Shown here in pieces: positions 55,161 to 64,000 of a stretch of DNA of 64,000 nucleotides. This DNA is from Halalkalicoccus tibetensis. Its GTDB lineage: Archaea > Halobacteriota > Halobacteria > Halobacteriales > Halalkalicoccaceae. The translations under genes and the position numbers were made by a program. The stretch is from NCBI RefSeq assembly GCF_037996645.1, contig NZ_JBBMXV010000003.1:1-64000 (forward strand), in the 5' to 3' direction. Each line of letters opens with the position of its first letter. Position 1 is the first letter of the stretch. The notes beneath the pieces were generated by a model, which saw only the letters and a list, made by a program, of their open reading frames with translations, did no database searches and was not told the origin of the DNA.

Positions 55161-56099
55161 GTGCCCGCTTCGGTTCCCGATCTCCTGCGCCTCGTAGTCG
55201 TTCCCGTCCTCGTCTGGGCGGCCTATCGTGACGTGAAGACCCGCCGGGTTCCGAGCGTCACCTGGAAACCGGTGTTCGCGCTCGGGGCCGTCCTCTTCGT
55301 CTGGGACGGCCTAACGGCGTTCGCCGCCGGCGGACAGCCGTGGCTCTTCTTCCTCGTCGGCGCGGGGATCAGCCTGCTGATCGTGATCCCTGCCGCCTAC
55401 GGGTTCTGGCGCTTCGGCGCGTTCGGCGGCGCCGACGCGAAGGCGCTGATCGTCCTCGCGCTGCTGTTCCCGACCTACCCGATCTACGAGGTCGGTGCCG
55501 TCCAGCTGCCGCTGGTCTGGACGCCGACCGGCGCGTTCGCGCTGACGATCCTCGCGAACACCGTCCTCGTGGGCGCGTGTTACCCGCTCGCGCTCGCGGC
55601 CGGCAACGCGCTCGCCGGACGGTTCACGCCGACGATGTTCGTGGGACGGCCGGTCCGCTGGTCGGAGGTCGAGCGGACCCACGGCCGGCTGCTCGAGGAC
55701 GGCGAGGGGTTCACCCGGTCGGGGCTCGACCTCGACGCCCTGCGGATGTACCTCCGGTGGCGGGGGGCAACGCTTTCGGACCTCCGGGAGGACCCCTCCC
55801 AGTACCGGGACCCCGGATCGCTGCCCGCCGAGCCATCGCCGGCCGGCGACGGTGCAGTGGCCGATGGGGGAGTCGTCGAGGACGAGTGGGGCGCCGAGGC
55901 CTTCCTCGCCGACGTCGGGTCGGCCTACGGTACCACGCCGGCGGGGCTGCGTGCGGGCCTCGACGTGCTCACGACCCGTGAGACGGTCTGGGTGTCGCCG
56001 GGGATCCCGTTCCTGGTCCCGATCCTTCTGGGCCTGCTCGTGGGCCTGACCTACGGCGACCTCCTGATCGGCGCCCTCCTGACTGCCGGTGTGCTATAG
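55161..56099 (+). CDS. pibD: A24-family prepilin/prearchaellin peptidase
   Basis: 312 residues from a GTG. The catalytic aspartates are D24 in [12 protein letters not shown] and D92 in FGGADAKAL (GxxD). Six to eight hydrophobic segments are visible. A large hydrophilic insert (about 165-270, [20 protein letters not shown] onward) lies before the last two helices. It would cleave the signal peptides of type IV pilins and archaellins at the membrane. No pil or arl genes are adjacent, which is common for this gene. Confidence 0.85.
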   Translation: MPASVPDLLRLVVVPVLVWAAYRDVKTRRVPSVTWKPVFALGAVLFVWDGLTAFAAGGQPWLFFLVGAGISLLIVIPAAYGFWRFGAFGGADAKALIVLALLFPTYPIYEVGAVQLPLVWTPTGAFALTILANTVLVGACYPLALAAGNALAGRFTPTMFVGRPVRWSEVERTHGRLLEDGEGFTRSGLDLDALRMYLRWRGATLSDLREDPSQYRDPGSLPAEPSPAGDGAVADGGVVEDEWGAEAFLADVGSAYGTTPAGLRAGLDVLTTRETVWVSPGIPFLVPILLGLLVGLTYGDLLIGALLTAGVL

Positions 56100-56103
56100 C
56101 GTG

Positions 56104-56116
56104 ACGATAACACTAT
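56104..56116 (+). promoter_or_regulatory. TATA-like element of the regulator gene
   Basis: GATAACACTATAACG, about 27-38 bases before the ATG at 56143, fits a haloarchaeal promoter. Confidence 0.45.
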
Positions 56117-56142
56117 AACGGTCGGTCCGGACAGTCGAGACG

Positions 56143-56931
56143 ATGCCATCCCCGGACGAGCGCGTTCGTTTCCTCGCGACCTCCCCGAACCGCGTCTCCC
56201 TGCTCGCCGAGCTCGAGGAGGGGCCCAGACAGCCCGCCGAGCTCGTCGATCGGCTCTCGCTGTCGCGGTCGGCGGTCCAGCGCAACCTCCGGGAGCTGAC
56301 CGAGCGGGGCTGGGTGCGCCGGGACGACGGCGGCTACGTCTCCACCGTCGGCGGGCGGCTCGTCCTCGGGGCGTACGAGGGGCTGACCGACACGGTCGGG
56401 CTCGTCGAGGAGTACGGCGAGAACCTCGAGGCGCTCGCCGAGGCCGGCTTGGAGCTGTCGCCGGCCGTCCTCGAGGGCGCGACCGTCGTGACGGCGACCG
56501 ACAGCGATCCCCACGCCCCGCTTCGCCACTACACGGATCGCGTGCTGGAGACCGATTCGACGCGCTTTCAGGGGATCGTCCCGGTGGTCAGCCCGCTGTT
56601 CAACGAGGCCCACAAGACGCTGCTCGATCGGGGTATCGAGGGCGAGATCGTGCTCGACTCGACGGCGCTTGCGGCCTCGAAGGAGGAGTACGACGCGGCG
56701 TTCGACGACGCCCTCGCCACCGACGAGCTCTCGCTGTACGCCCACGGCGACTCGTTCTCCTTCGGGCTCACGATCATCGGTGATCGGGTCTTCCTCGGCG
56801 CCTACGAGGGCGGCCAGTTCGTCGCCTGCTTCGAGTGGGTCGACCCCGAGGTCAGGGAGGCGGCGCTCTCGACCTACGAGAGCCATCGGGAGGCCGCCCG
56901 CGAGGTCGACACCGCGGTGCTCTCCTCGTAG
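56143..56931 (+). CDS. Winged-helix regulator with FilR1-type domain (DUF1724)
   Basis: 262 residues. The N-terminal winged helix-turn-helix (residues ~10-70, RQPAELVDRLSLSRSAVQRN then LRELTERGWVRR) is followed by a FilR1/methanogen_HTH sensor domain (FQGIVPVVSPLFNEAHKTLL and a later FLGAYEGGQFVACFEW). Such proteins are haloarchaeal and methanogen transcription regulators of largely unknown ligands. The convergent or neighbouring genes do not suggest a target. Confidence 0.85.
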   Translation: MPSPDERVRFLATSPNRVSLLAELEEGPRQPAELVDRLSLSRSAVQRNLRELTERGWVRRDDGGYVSTVGGRLVLGAYEGLTDTVGLVEEYGENLEALAEAGLELSPAVLEGATVVTATDSDPHAPLRHYTDRVLETDSTRFQGIVPVVSPLFNEAHKTLLDRGIEGEIVLDSTALAASKEEYDAAFDDALATDELSLYAHGDSFSFGLTIIGDRVFLGAYEGGQFVACFEWVDPEVREAALSTYESHREAAREVDTAVLSS

Positions 56932-57178
56932 GGGGTGTCCGACGGCGTGACACATGTGGCGGTGGGTAGCTATAGGATCCACTCGGTCGTAGCATCGGGT
57001 ACGGGTCGCCGGCGTGCCGGATCGGTGGTGCCCCTGACAGACGCACCCGGCCGGCCCGATGTTCGATCCACCCTGCGCTCGTGGTCAGCACCGACCGATC
57101 CACGCTCCTGCTTTCTACCGTCGACCGTCAATCGGCCGACACGGAAGACCTATTCGACGCCGGGGGTTCACTCGAACC
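56932..57178. other. Intergenic region before hisI, nothing recognised
   Basis: 247 bases without a credible ORF. GACCTATTCGACG, about 30 bases before the hisI ATG, is a weak promoter candidate. Confidence 0.4.
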
Positions 57179-57550
57179 ATGAGCAGCGACGCCCCGGACC
57201 TCGAGTTCGACGACCGCGGGTTGCTCCCCGTGATCGCCCAGTCCGCGGAGACGGGCGACGTACTGATGCTGGCGTACGCGAACCGCGAGGCGGTCGAGCG
57301 GACCCGCGAGACCGACCGCGCACACTACTACTCGCGGAGCCGCGAGGCGCTCTGGGAGAAGGGCGCGACCAGCGGCCACGTCCAGGAGATCGAGGAGATC
57401 CGCGTCGACTGCGACGGCGACACCCTGCTCTACCTCGTCGAACAGGCGGGTGGGGCCTGTCACACCGGCCACCGCTCCTGTTTCTACCGGACCGTCGAGG
57501 GCGAGCACGTCGGCGAGCGTGTCTTCGACCCCGATGACGTGTATGAGTGA
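57179..57550 (+). CDS. hisI: Phosphoribosyl-AMP cyclohydrolase
   Basis: 123 residues, third step of histidine synthesis. The metal-binding motifs are DCDGD (Asp ligands) and [13 protein letters not shown] (Cys ligands), with the substrate segment [18 protein letters not shown]. The single-function form, without HisE, is normal for archaea. The ATG at 57179 was chosen because upstream sequence is intergenic in character. Its stop lies within the start of the next gene (8-base overlap). Confidence 0.95.
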   Translation: MSSDAPDLEFDDRGLLPVIAQSAETGDVLMLAYANREAVERTRETDRAHYYSRSREALWEKGATSGHVQEIEEIRVDCDGDTLLYLVEQAGGACHTGHRSCFYRTVEGEHVGERVFDPDDVYE

Positions 57551-58673
57551 ACCCGACCCCGAACGCCGGCTGGCCGACGCCCACGACCGCTACGAGGCCG
57601 CCGATGCGGCCGTCGAGGCGGTCGGCGAGGCCGAGCTCCGGCGGATCGCCGAGGCCCGCGAGCGCCTCGCCGACCTCTTCGCGCGCTACGAGGACCGGGC
57701 GACCGGCACCGGCGACTTCAAGGGGTTCATCGAGTTCCAGAGCACGCTCGACGACCTCGTCTCGGGACTCCCGGAGGAACTGCGCCATCGCGAGGTCTTC
57801 GAGGACGTCGAGGACGTCTTCGACAAGCGCCGGCTGAACGAGGGGGATTTCGAGCGCGCCCGCGGGCTGCTCGACCCCGTCGAGGACGACGTCGAGCTCC
57901 TCGAGGAACGCCGGGAGGCCCGCGAGAAACTGCGCGAGGCGCGCCTGGGAGCCCGGCGGCGCATCGAGGAGCTCGACGGGAAGATCGCCGAGTACGATCG
58001 GCTGCTCTCGCTGTCGGAGGTCGACCTCGAGGCGCCGGTCGCGGACCTCCGGGTGCCGATCGAGGGGTACAACGACGCGGTCACGCGGGAGTTCGAGGAG
58101 TACCGCTCGCGCGTGAGCGCCCGCGAGCTCCTCGCCACCCTCGATCGCATCGACTGGTTCCCGCTGGTCGGGACTCCGGAGGTGCCGGCGGATCTGCGGG
58201 CCTACATCGGGCGCGCCGAGGCAGGGACCGAGCCGCTGCCGAAACTGCTCGAGTACGCCGGCTACTCCCGTTCGAAGCTCGAGCACTACGTCGAGGACGC
58301 CGACGCCCTGAAGCGGGCGGTCGCGACCCGGCGGACGGCGATCGAGCGGATCGACGCCGAGCCCTTCGAGATCGAGTGGCCGCCCCGGCCCGCCGACGAG
58401 CTGCGCTTCCGGCTGCGGGAACTGCGGGGAGCGATCACGCGGTTCGCGTCCGAGGAGACGATCGCCCGTCTCCGCGAGGTCCGGACGCTGACGCACGACC
58501 CCGACTACGAACGCCTGCGCCGGGCGGCCGAGGCCCGCGAGCTGCTGGGCGAGGAGGAACGAAAGCGGCTCGCGAGCGGGGCGATCGCCGACGAGAAGGA
58601 GGAGGCGATCGAGGAGAAACGGCGGCTTCGCGAGGCCCTCGAACGCTACGCGCCGACGATCGCGTCCTCGTAG
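57543..58673 (+). CDS. Coiled-coil haloarchaeal protein (DUF7118-like)
   Basis: 376 residues, almost entirely charged alpha-helix. A long coiled coil at about 100-170 ([20 protein letters not shown], then [13 protein letters not shown]) is flanked by helical bundles, with a possible end domain at 200-260 ([20 protein letters not shown]). It has no Walker motif or membrane segment. I believe it is a haloarchaea-only family (DUF7118); function unknown. It is translationally coupled to hisI by an 8-base overlap and overlaps the convergent hemoglobin gene by 28 bases. Confidence 0.78.
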   Translation: MSEPDPERRLADAHDRYEAADAAVEAVGEAELRRIAEARERLADLFARYEDRATGTGDFKGFIEFQSTLDDLVSGLPEELRHREVFEDVEDVFDKRRLNEGDFERARGLLDPVEDDVELLEERREAREKLREARLGARRRIEELDGKIAEYDRLLSLSEVDLEAPVADLRVPIEGYNDAVTREFEEYRSRVSARELLATLDRIDWFPLVGTPEVPADLRAYIGRAEAGTEPLPKLLEYAGYSRSKLEHYVEDADALKRAVATRRTAIERIDAEPFEIEWPPRPADELRFRLRELRGAITRFASEETIARLREVRTLTHDPDYERLRRAAEARELLGEEERKRLASGAIADEKEEAIEEKRRLREALERYAPTIASS

Positions 58674-59008
58674 CTCGCGACCTCCTCAAGGACCGCCTCG
58701 CGGTCCTCGCCGGGGACGTCGAACTCGACGAGCGCGTCGTTCAGGTGGGTCGCGATCGCGTCGAACTCCTCTTCGGTGATCCCCATCCCCTCGTGGGCGG
58801 CCCGCATGTCCTCGCCGGCGTACTCGACCGGCCCTCCCGTAACGGAGCTGATGAACTGGGCCTGGTGGGCGATCTGCTTCTGCATGTCGGTGTCCTCGAA
58901 ATAGCCGTTAACTAGGTCGTCGGCGAGCACGCGGTCGTAGAACTCCTCGACGACGGCCTCGATCGAGTCCTCGCCGCCGAGTCGGTGATAGAGCGTTTCC
59001 TCTGACAT
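58646..59008 (-). CDS. Group I truncated hemoglobin
   Basis: 120 residues with the 2-on-2 globin fold of group I. The pattern TLYHRLGGEDSIEAVVEEFY followed by VNGYFEDTD is diagnostic, and the proximal heme His is in AAHEGMGITEEEFD. Q43-Q48 in the E-helix region (MQKQIAHQAQF) would line the distal pocket. It probably binds O2 or NO, possibly for nitric-oxide detoxification. Monocistronic; the 3' end overlaps the coiled-coil gene. Confidence 0.9.
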   Translation of the reverse strand: MSEETLYHRLGGEDSIEAVVEEFYDRVLADDLVNGYFEDTDMQKQIAHQAQFISSVTGGPVEYAGEDMRAAHEGMGITEEEFDAIATHLNDALVEFDVPGEDREAVLEEVASYEDAIVGA

Positions 59009-59145
59009 ACGGATCGGCGTTCACGCCCCCGATACATACCTCCTGGGCCGAACGCGTTCGGCCGGGCTCTATCAGTGGCCGGACCTCGATTGTGCTGGAT
59101 TGTCGCTGCAGGACGTGGCGAGGAGCGACACATCTCGCAGCAACC

Positions 59146-59160
59146 AGTTATATATTCCTT
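59146..59160 (+). promoter_or_regulatory. TATA box of a small membrane-protein gene
   Basis: CAGTTATATATTCC is centred about 26 bases before the ATG at 59179, the spacing for a leaderless transcript. Confidence 0.6.
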
Positions 59161-59178
59161 GGTATTGATTTGTATCAG

Positions 59179-59346
59179 ATGGTATCTGAAGAGAACAAAG
59201 TGGTCGCCGTCACGGCGACGACCGCGCTCGTGCTGTTGGTCGGGCTGTCGGCATACACGGACCTCTCGTCGGGAGTCGTTGCCGGCGTCGTGTTCGTCGT
59301 CGGCATCCTTCTCCCGCAAGTATATCTCAACTACGGCCGGGCCTGA
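59179..59346 (+). CDS. 55-residue small membrane protein
   Basis: MVSEENKVVAVTATTALVLL and further to NYGRA. Two hydrophobic helices (about 8-24 and 32-49) are separated by a short polar loop (AYTDLSSG). The start at 59179 is supported by a TATA box 26 bases upstream. No recognised family. It converges on the phosphohexomutase gene with a 9-base gap. Confidence 0.62.
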   Translation: MVSEENKVVAVTATTALVLLVGLSAYTDLSSGVVAGVVFVVGILLPQVYLNYGRA

Positions 59347-59355
59347 GAAGCGATT

Positions 59356-60723
59356 CTAGTCGGCGTCGCTTCGCGCCGCCTCGGCGGCGTCGTAGAGCCG
59401 GGCGGCGAGCTCCTCGGCGCGGGCCTCCCCGCGGGCCTCGGCGTAGACCCGGATGACGGGCTCGGTGCCGCTGGGCCGGGCGAGCACCCAGCCGTCGCCG
59501 AAGTCGAGCCGGACGCCGTCGGTGGCGTTCACCGCCGCGTCGGACTCGCTTGCGACCTGCTCGACGGCCGAGAGCATCGCCTCGCGCTCGGATTCGCTCG
59601 CGTACTCGAGCTTCAGCCGGACGTTGTGGTAGCCGCCGAAGGGCTCGATCACCTCGCTGGCCGGCGTCCCCGCGATGAGCTCGAGGAAGCGCGCGCCGAT
59701 GTAGGCGCCGTCCCGGGCGAGGCTGTACTCGGGGAAGTAGATCCCGCCGTTGCCCTCGCCCGCGACCGGCACGGGGACGCCCTCCTCCTGAAGCTGCTGG
59801 ATCCGGCTGGTGATGTAGGTGCTGCCGATCGGGGTGAGCTCGAGGTCCGCGCCCGTTCGATCGCAGACGTCGACCAGCCGTTGGGAGACGTTGACCGCGG
59901 CGACGGTGGCATCGCCGGGGCCGAGCTCGGCGTCGGCCAGCGCCGCGAGCGCCGTGTCGCCCTCGATATACCCGCCGGATTCGTCGAAGAAGATCGCCCG
60001 GTCGCCGTCGCCGTCGTGGGCGATCCCGACGTCGGCGTCGCTCGTCCGCACGAGGGTCGCGAGGTCCGCGAGGTTGTCCTCGACGGGCTCGGGGTTCCGC
60101 CCGGGGAACCGGCCGTCGGGCTGGGCGTTGACGGTGAGGACCCGACAGCCCAGCTCGCGGAAGAGTCGGGGGCTGGTCGCCGAGGCCGCCCCGTGGCCGG
60201 GGTCGATCGCGACCGTGAGGTCGGCGTCGGCGATCCGCTCCCGGTCGACCGCCGCCAGCACCCCGTCGACGTACTCGCGGGCGGCGTCCTCGACGGCGTG
60301 CTCCCGGCCGGTCCCAGACCAGGAGCGCGAGCCGTCGACCTCCGAGAGGAAGGCCTCCTCGACGGCCTCGAGCTCGCCGACCGAGAGCTCGGTGCCGTCG
60401 CCCCCGATCAGCTTCACGCCGTTGTAGGCCGGCGGGTTGTGCGAGGCGGTGATCATGACCGTCGGCACGCCCTCGCGGGCGGCGTAGGCCTGTGCCCCCG
60501 GCGTCGGCAGCGCCTCCAGCCGGTCGACGTCACAGCCGACGCTCTGGAGGCCGGAGACGGCGGCGTTCTCGAGCATGCGTCCGGTGTGGCGGGTGTCGCG
60601 GGCGACGGCCACCCGGTCGGCTCCCCAGACCATTCCCGCGGCGGCCACGACGTGCAGGACGAACTCCGGGGTGATCTCCTCGTTCACGACCCCGCGCGTC
60701 CCGCTCGATCCGAACACGTCCAT
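59356..60723 (-). CDS. glmM: Phosphoglucosamine mutase / phosphohexomutase
   Basis: 455 residues, four-domain alpha-D-phosphohexomutase. FGSSGTRG is at the N-terminus, the catalytic phosphoserine loop is ITASHNPP, the metal loop is DGDGDR, sugar binding is GEGNGG and the phosphate-binding loop is RPSGTEP. It interconverts glucosamine-6-P and -1-P, or mannose/glucose phosphates. Archaeal members are often bifunctional, so the glmM name is the best guess rather than proven. It feeds nucleotide-sugar synthesis for cell-surface glycans. Confidence 0.88.
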   Translation of the reverse strand: MDVFGSSGTRGVVNEEITPEFVLHVVAAAGMVWGADRVAVARDTRHTGRMLENAAVSGLQSVGCDVDRLEALPTPGAQAYAAREGVPTVMITASHNPPAYNGVKLIGGDGTELSVGELEAVEEAFLSEVDGSRSWSGTGREHAVEDAAREYVDGVLAAVDRERIADADLTVAIDPGHGAASATSPRLFRELGCRVLTVNAQPDGRFPGRNPEPVEDNLADLATLVRTSDADVGIAHDGDGDRAIFFDESGGYIEGDTALAALADAELGPGDATVAAVNVSQRLVDVCDRTGADLELTPIGSTYITSRIQQLQEEGVPVPVAGEGNGGIYFPEYSLARDGAYIGARFLELIAGTPASEVIEPFGGYHNVRLKLEYASESEREAMLSAVEQVASESDAAVNATDGVRLDFGDGWVLARPSGTEPVIRVYAEARGEARAEELAARLYDAAEAARSDAD

Positions 60724-60797
60724 CGCGTGTCAGTCGGGAACGGGAGGGCAAATGAATTCCGGAACAGCCATTTGGCGCCCGGGCGCGAACCCGAGGT

Positions 60798-61568
60798 ATG
60801 AGCAGCATCGAGGAGAAGCGCGTCTACGCCGAGAAGAGCGGCGAGGCGACCCTCCGTCTCGCGAGCGACGTCGGCGTCGTCCGCGTCTCGGTCTCGGCCG
60901 ACTCGATCGGGGAGTTCGGGATCGAACACCGCTGTACCGCCCGCGACCTCTCCTATTGTGGCGGACTCGCGGTCGCCACCGACGAGGACGTCCTGCTGGA
61001 CGGCGAGCCGACGGGGTTCGGCCCCGCAGTCGCGGTCGGCGGAAGCGAGGTACCGATCGCCGCCGGCCCCGAGGGACGGGTCGCTCGGTACGCGAGCGGG
61101 GAGTGGGAGGAACTGGGCCGTCTTGACGGCGTTCGGGCGGCCGACGGCGACCTGCTGGCGGCCGCTGATGGGGTCTACCGCGCGGGTGACGGGCTCGCGC
61201 ACGTCGGCCTCGAGGGCGCGGCCGACGTCTCGGTTCCGGGGGTTCCGCTGGTGGCGACCGCCGACGGGCTCTATCGGCTGGGCAACGGCTGGATGCGCGA
61301 GGCGGAGGGCGGGTTCGAGCGGGTCGCGGCCGACCGGGACTCCCCGCCGGGCGAGCTCGCGCGGGCGTGTGCGCTCGGCGGCGGTGCGCTGTACGTCTAC
61401 GACGGCGAGTGGCGCGAGCGCGACGTCCCCGAACCCCTGGCGGCGGCGACGATCGGCGAGGCGATCTACGGCGCGACCGCCGACGGAACGCTGTACGTCG
61501 ACGCGGGCGACGGCTGGCGCTCGCAGGCGCTCGGCGTCCCCGGGGTGGGGGCGATGCTGGTCGGCTAG
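60798..61568 (+). CDS. HVO_0234-type beta-propeller protein
   Basis: 256 residues starting MSSIEEKRVYAEKSG, with repeated short blade-like segments: GGLAVATDEDVLLDG, DGDLLAAADGVYRAGDGLAH, PLVATADGLYRLGNGWMREA and GEAIYGATADGTLYVDAGDG. This matches a haloarchaeal family annotated as HVO_0234-like beta-propeller, whose function is unknown. No signal peptide. It lies 38 bases before prs on the same strand and may be co-transcribed with it. Confidence 0.82.
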   Translation: MSSIEEKRVYAEKSGEATLRLASDVGVVRVSVSADSIGEFGIEHRCTARDLSYCGGLAVATDEDVLLDGEPTGFGPAVAVGGSEVPIAAGPEGRVARYASGEWEELGRLDGVRAADGDLLAAADGVYRAGDGLAHVGLEGAADVSVPGVPLVATADGLYRLGNGWMREAEGGFERVAADRDSPPGELARACALGGGALYVYDGEWRERDVPEPLAAATIGEAIYGATADGTLYVDAGDGWRSQALGVPGVGAMLVG

Positions 61569-61606
61569 ATCGAAAACGGGTTTAGCGCGCCCGGCAGAAC
61601 CCCTGT

Positions 61607-62455
61607 ATGATCGTACCCGGTTCGTCCTCACAGTCGCTGGCGGCGGCCCTGGCAAGCGAGCTCGACCGGCCGCTCGCGCCCGTCGAGTTCGAGCGCTTCC
61701 CCGACGGCGAGCTGCTCGCGGCGGCGCCCGAGATCGAGACCGATTCGGCCGTCGTGGTCGCCTCGACGACGACGAGCGACGCCCATCTCGAGCTGCTCCA
61801 GCTCCAGGACGCCCTGCGCGAAAGCGGCGTTTCGGAGATCACGACCGTCCTGCCGTACATGGGCTACGCCCGCCAGGACGACGCCTTCGAGCCGGGCCAG
61901 CCCGTCTCCGTCCGCGCGGTCGCCCGCGCGGTGAGCACGGGCACCGACCGCGTGCTGACCGTCTCGCCCCACGAGGAGAGCGCGCTCGAACACTTCCCGG
62001 TGCCCGCACACGCGGTCGACGGCGCGGGCGTGCTCGCCGATCCCCTCCCCGAACTCGCGGATCCCGTCTTCCTCTCGCCCGACGCGGGGGCGATCGAGCT
62101 CGCCGAGACCGTTCGAGAGAGCTACGGCGAGGGCGAGGCCGACTACTTCGAGAAAGTGCGCCATTCGGGCAGCGAGGTCGAGATCACGCCCAGCGACGTC
62201 GACGTGGAGGATCGGGACGTCGTGATCGCCGACGACATCGTCGCGACGGGCTCGACGATGAGTGGGGCGATCGCCGCGCTCGAAGGGCCGAGGAGAGTGT
62301 TCGTGACCTGCGTCCACCCGATGCTCGCGGCCAACGCCAGGACGAAGCTCGCGCGGGCGGGCGTCGAGCGGGTCTACGGCACCGACACGATCGAGCGCGC
62401 CGAGAGCGAGGTCAGCGTCGCCCGGCCACTGGCCGAGGCGATCCGCTCATTCTAG
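61607..62455 (+). CDS. prs: Ribose-phosphate pyrophosphokinase
   Basis: 282 residues, short archaeal form. It makes PRPP from ribose-5-phosphate and ATP, feeding histidine, tryptophan and nucleotide synthesis. The conserved blocks are PVEFERFPDGELL, the flexible loop region LPYMGYARQDDAFEPGQPVS and the PRPP-binding VVIADDIVATGSTM. It starts with ATG at 61607, with TTTAGCGC as a weak upstream element. The 3' end overlaps the convergent ileS gene by 9 bases. Confidence 0.94.
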   Translation: MIVPGSSSQSLAAALASELDRPLAPVEFERFPDGELLAAAPEIETDSAVVVASTTTSDAHLELLQLQDALRESGVSEITTVLPYMGYARQDDAFEPGQPVSVRAVARAVSTGTDRVLTVSPHEESALEHFPVPAHAVDGAGVLADPLPELADPVFLSPDAGAIELAETVRESYGEGEADYFEKVRHSGSEVEITPSDVDVEDRDVVIADDIVATGSTMSGAIAALEGPRRVFVTCVHPMLAANARTKLARAGVERVYGTDTIERAESEVSVARPLAEAIRSF

Positions 62456-64000
62456 CGAGTCGATCGCGATCTCCATCCCGATCCCTTCGACCTCCCACTC
62501 GCGGCGGTGGCCGTCCTCGACGGTCCCCAGCTCCTCCGCGCGGACCTCATCGGTGATCAGCTCCTCGTGCTCCGTGACGAGCCTCGCGACCCGATCGTCC
62601 GCGATGTCGAGGTCGAGGCGGATCGGGGCGTCGAGCGGGAGGTCCAGTTCCTTTCGCATCTCCTGGACCCGCCGGATGACCTCGCGGGCGTAGCCCTCGC
62701 TCTCGATTCCCTCGGTGAGCTCGGTGTCGACGTAGACGACGCCGTGGTCGTCGCCCTCGATGGTGACCCGCGAGCCCGAGATCCCCTCGGGAGTCTCCTC
62801 GGTGAACTCGACCATCTCCTCGCGGAGCTCGACCTCCTCGCCGAGCGCCTTCGAGATGGCGGCCTCGAGGGCCTCTAAGGACGGATCCTCGACGCGAGCC
62901 TCGTTGAGCGCGCCCATGACCTCTCCCGCTCGATCGCCGAATTCGGGCCCGAGCACGCTCATGTCGGCCGCGGCGCTGTAGGCGAGCTCCTCGAAACGCT
63001 CGCCGGGCGCGACCACGCGCACTTCACGGGCGTTGAGCCGGTCCTCGAGGAGTTCCTCTTGGCGGCCGACGGCCTCCGCGAGGCGGTCGTCGCCCGCCGC
63101 GACCACGACCCGAGAGACGGGCCAGCGGAGCTTGCGCTCGGCCCGCTGGCGGGCGTTCGAGCCCGCCTCCTCGACCGCGCGAACGAGCTCGATGTCGGTC
63201 TCGAGGCGCTCGTCGAGCCAGTACTCGTCGACCTCGGGCCACTCGAGCATGTGGACGGTGTCGGGCGCCGACTCGTCGGTGAGCGCGCCGTGGATCTCCT
63301 CGGTGATGAATGGGGTATACGGCGCGAGCAGCGCACAGACCCGCTGGAGGACGTGATAGAGCGTCGCATATGCGGCGTTCTTCGAGGGGCTGTCCTCCTC
63401 GTCCCACATCCGCTCGCGGACGACCTGGATGTAGAAGCGCGAGACGTCCTCGACGACGAACTCCATCAGCGCCGAGAGCGCCTGGTCCTGGCGGAACTCG
63501 TCCCAGGCCTCGGTCATCTCGCCGGTCACGGTCTGGAGCCGGGCGAGGATCCACTCGTCGACGAGTTCGAGGTCCGAATCGACCGCCTCGAGGTCCGTCT
63601 CTTCGGGGTCGAACCCGTCCATGCGCATGTACGGCAGCGGGAACCGGAAGACGTTCCAGAGGATGTTGAGGTTCCGTTCCATCGTCGCCATCTCGTCCCA
63701 CGAGAAGCGCATGTCCTCGCCCTGCGGATTGACCGAGAGCAGGAACAGGCGCATCGCGTCCGAGCCGTGTTTCCGGATCGCCTCGTGGGGCTGGACGACG
63801 TTGCCGACGGACTTGGACATCTTCTTGCCCTCGCTGTCGTTGGCGAACCCGTGCATCAACACCTCGTCGTAGGGGCTCTCGCCGAGCGCGGCGGTCCCCA
63901 TACCTAACTGCGACCAGAACCACCCGCGGGTCTGGTCGTGGGCCTCCATGATGAGGTCGGCGGGCCAGAGCTCGTCGAAGCGCTCCTCGTCGCCGGGGTA
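62447..64000 (-). CDS. ileS: Isoleucyl-tRNA synthetase, C-terminal part (5' end outside window)
   Basis: 518 codons visible, open to the window edge. The frame at the edge reads YPGDEERFDELWPADLIMEA followed by HDQTRGWFWSQLG. KMSKS is in SEGKKMSKSVGNVV. The anticodon-binding domain and the C-terminal region with REVIRRVQEMRKELDLPL follow the archaeal/eukaryal IleRS pattern. The HIGH motif and editing domain lie outside. It converges with prs. Confidence 0.93.
   Translation of the reverse strand, partial: YPGDEERFDELWPADLIMEAHDQTRGWFWSQLGMGTAALGESPYDEVLMHGFANDSEGKKMSKSVGNVVQPHEAIRKHGSDAMRLFLLSVNPQGEDMRFSWDEMATMERNLNILWNVFRFPLPYMRMDGFDPEETDLEAVDSDLELVDEWILARLQTVTGEMTEAWDEFRQDQALSALMEFVVEDVSRFYIQVVRERMWDEEDSPSKNAAYATLYHVLQRVCALLAPYTPFITEEIHGALTDESAPDTVHMLEWPEVDEYWLDERLETDIELVRAVEEAGSNARQRAERKLRWPVSRVVVAAGDDRLAEAVGRQEELLEDRLNAREVRVVAPGERFEELAYSAAADMSVLGPEFGDRAGEVMGALNEARVEDPSLEALEAAISKALGEEVELREEMVEFTEETPEGISGSRVTIEGDDHGVVYVDTELTEGIESEGYAREVIRRVQEMRKELDLPLDAPIRLDLDIADDRVARLVTEHEELITDEVRAEELGTVEDGHRREWEVEGIGMEIAIDSLE

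Overview
The window is a GC-rich, gene-dense stretch of a haloarchaeal chromosome. Its proteins are acidic (Asp/Glu-rich). It carries halobacterial-type 2Fe-2S ferredoxin, MC1 chromatin protein, thermosome, MCM, EndA and many small haloarchaea-only proteins. The 5S rRNA points to the genus Halococcus: from the conserved 5' end to its pairing 3' end it is exactly 231 nt, with about 108 nt inserted near the 3' end. A 231-nt 5S rRNA with a 108-nt insertion is the classic peculiarity of Halococcus morrhuae.

Layout. 0-10 kb: the sufB 3' end, a stand-alone trpB, an overlapping SDR-cupin-FAH operon, a ferredoxin-type nitrite/sulfite reductase, several small conserved proteins and an M20 deacylase. 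10-11 kb: tRNA-Lys(CUU) followed by degenerate copies of its own 3' end, a 59-residue membrane protein and a gene remnant. 11-17 kb: one rRNA operon on the minus strand, read 16S - tRNA-Ala(UGC) - 23S - 5S - terminator - tRNA-Cys(GCA). It has three tandem leader promoters, a spacer promoter and long processing stems around 16S and 23S. 17-28 kb: MC1 protein, an AbrB-like protein, pyrD, a zinc-finger protein/endA/trpS unit, a HAD phosphatase, a Ski2/Brr2-like helicase, TrkH and lipA. 28-33 kb: a complete 2-oxoacid dehydrogenase operon (E1 alpha, E1 beta, E2, E3) downstream of lipA. 33-44 kb: an orphan peptide-type binding lipoprotein, pheA, a secreted 5'-nucleotidase, a GH37 trehalase and a nitrate/sulfonate-type ABC operon. 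44-54 kb: a bacterial-type leuS, an ornithine cyclodeaminase-like dehydrogenase, a lower-GC PD-(D/E)XK nuclease-like gene, thermosome, MCM and hisA. 54-64 kb: ferredoxin, A24 prepilin peptidase, a FilR1-type regulator, hisI, a coiled-coil protein, truncated hemoglobin, a phosphohexomutase, a beta-propeller protein, prs and the 3' part of ileS.

Working together: lipA sits just upstream of the lipoyl-dependent dehydrogenase whose E2 it would serve. EndA (tRNA splicing) is coupled to trpS; haloarchaeal tRNA-Trp is a known intron-containing EndA substrate. The ABC operon holds a binding protein, two permeases, an ATPase and an extra small membrane protein. Housekeeping information-processing genes dominate. 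I see no CRISPR array, no insertion sequence with a transposase and no prophage.

The most unusual signals are in non-coding or short DNA: the 5S insertion; a perfect UUCG-capped terminator inside the rRNA operon; perfect palindromes with 3-base loops, two of them apparently inserted in frame in pheA; a 27-codon leaderless-looking ORF coupled to a 39-codon one; and a tandem array of tRNA-Lys 3' ends. No single large undescribed system is evident. The best candidates for new biology are the triloop palindromes, the NucS-N/C4-zinc-finger protein next to endA, the SDR-cupin-FAH unit and the lone QxxxY nuclease.
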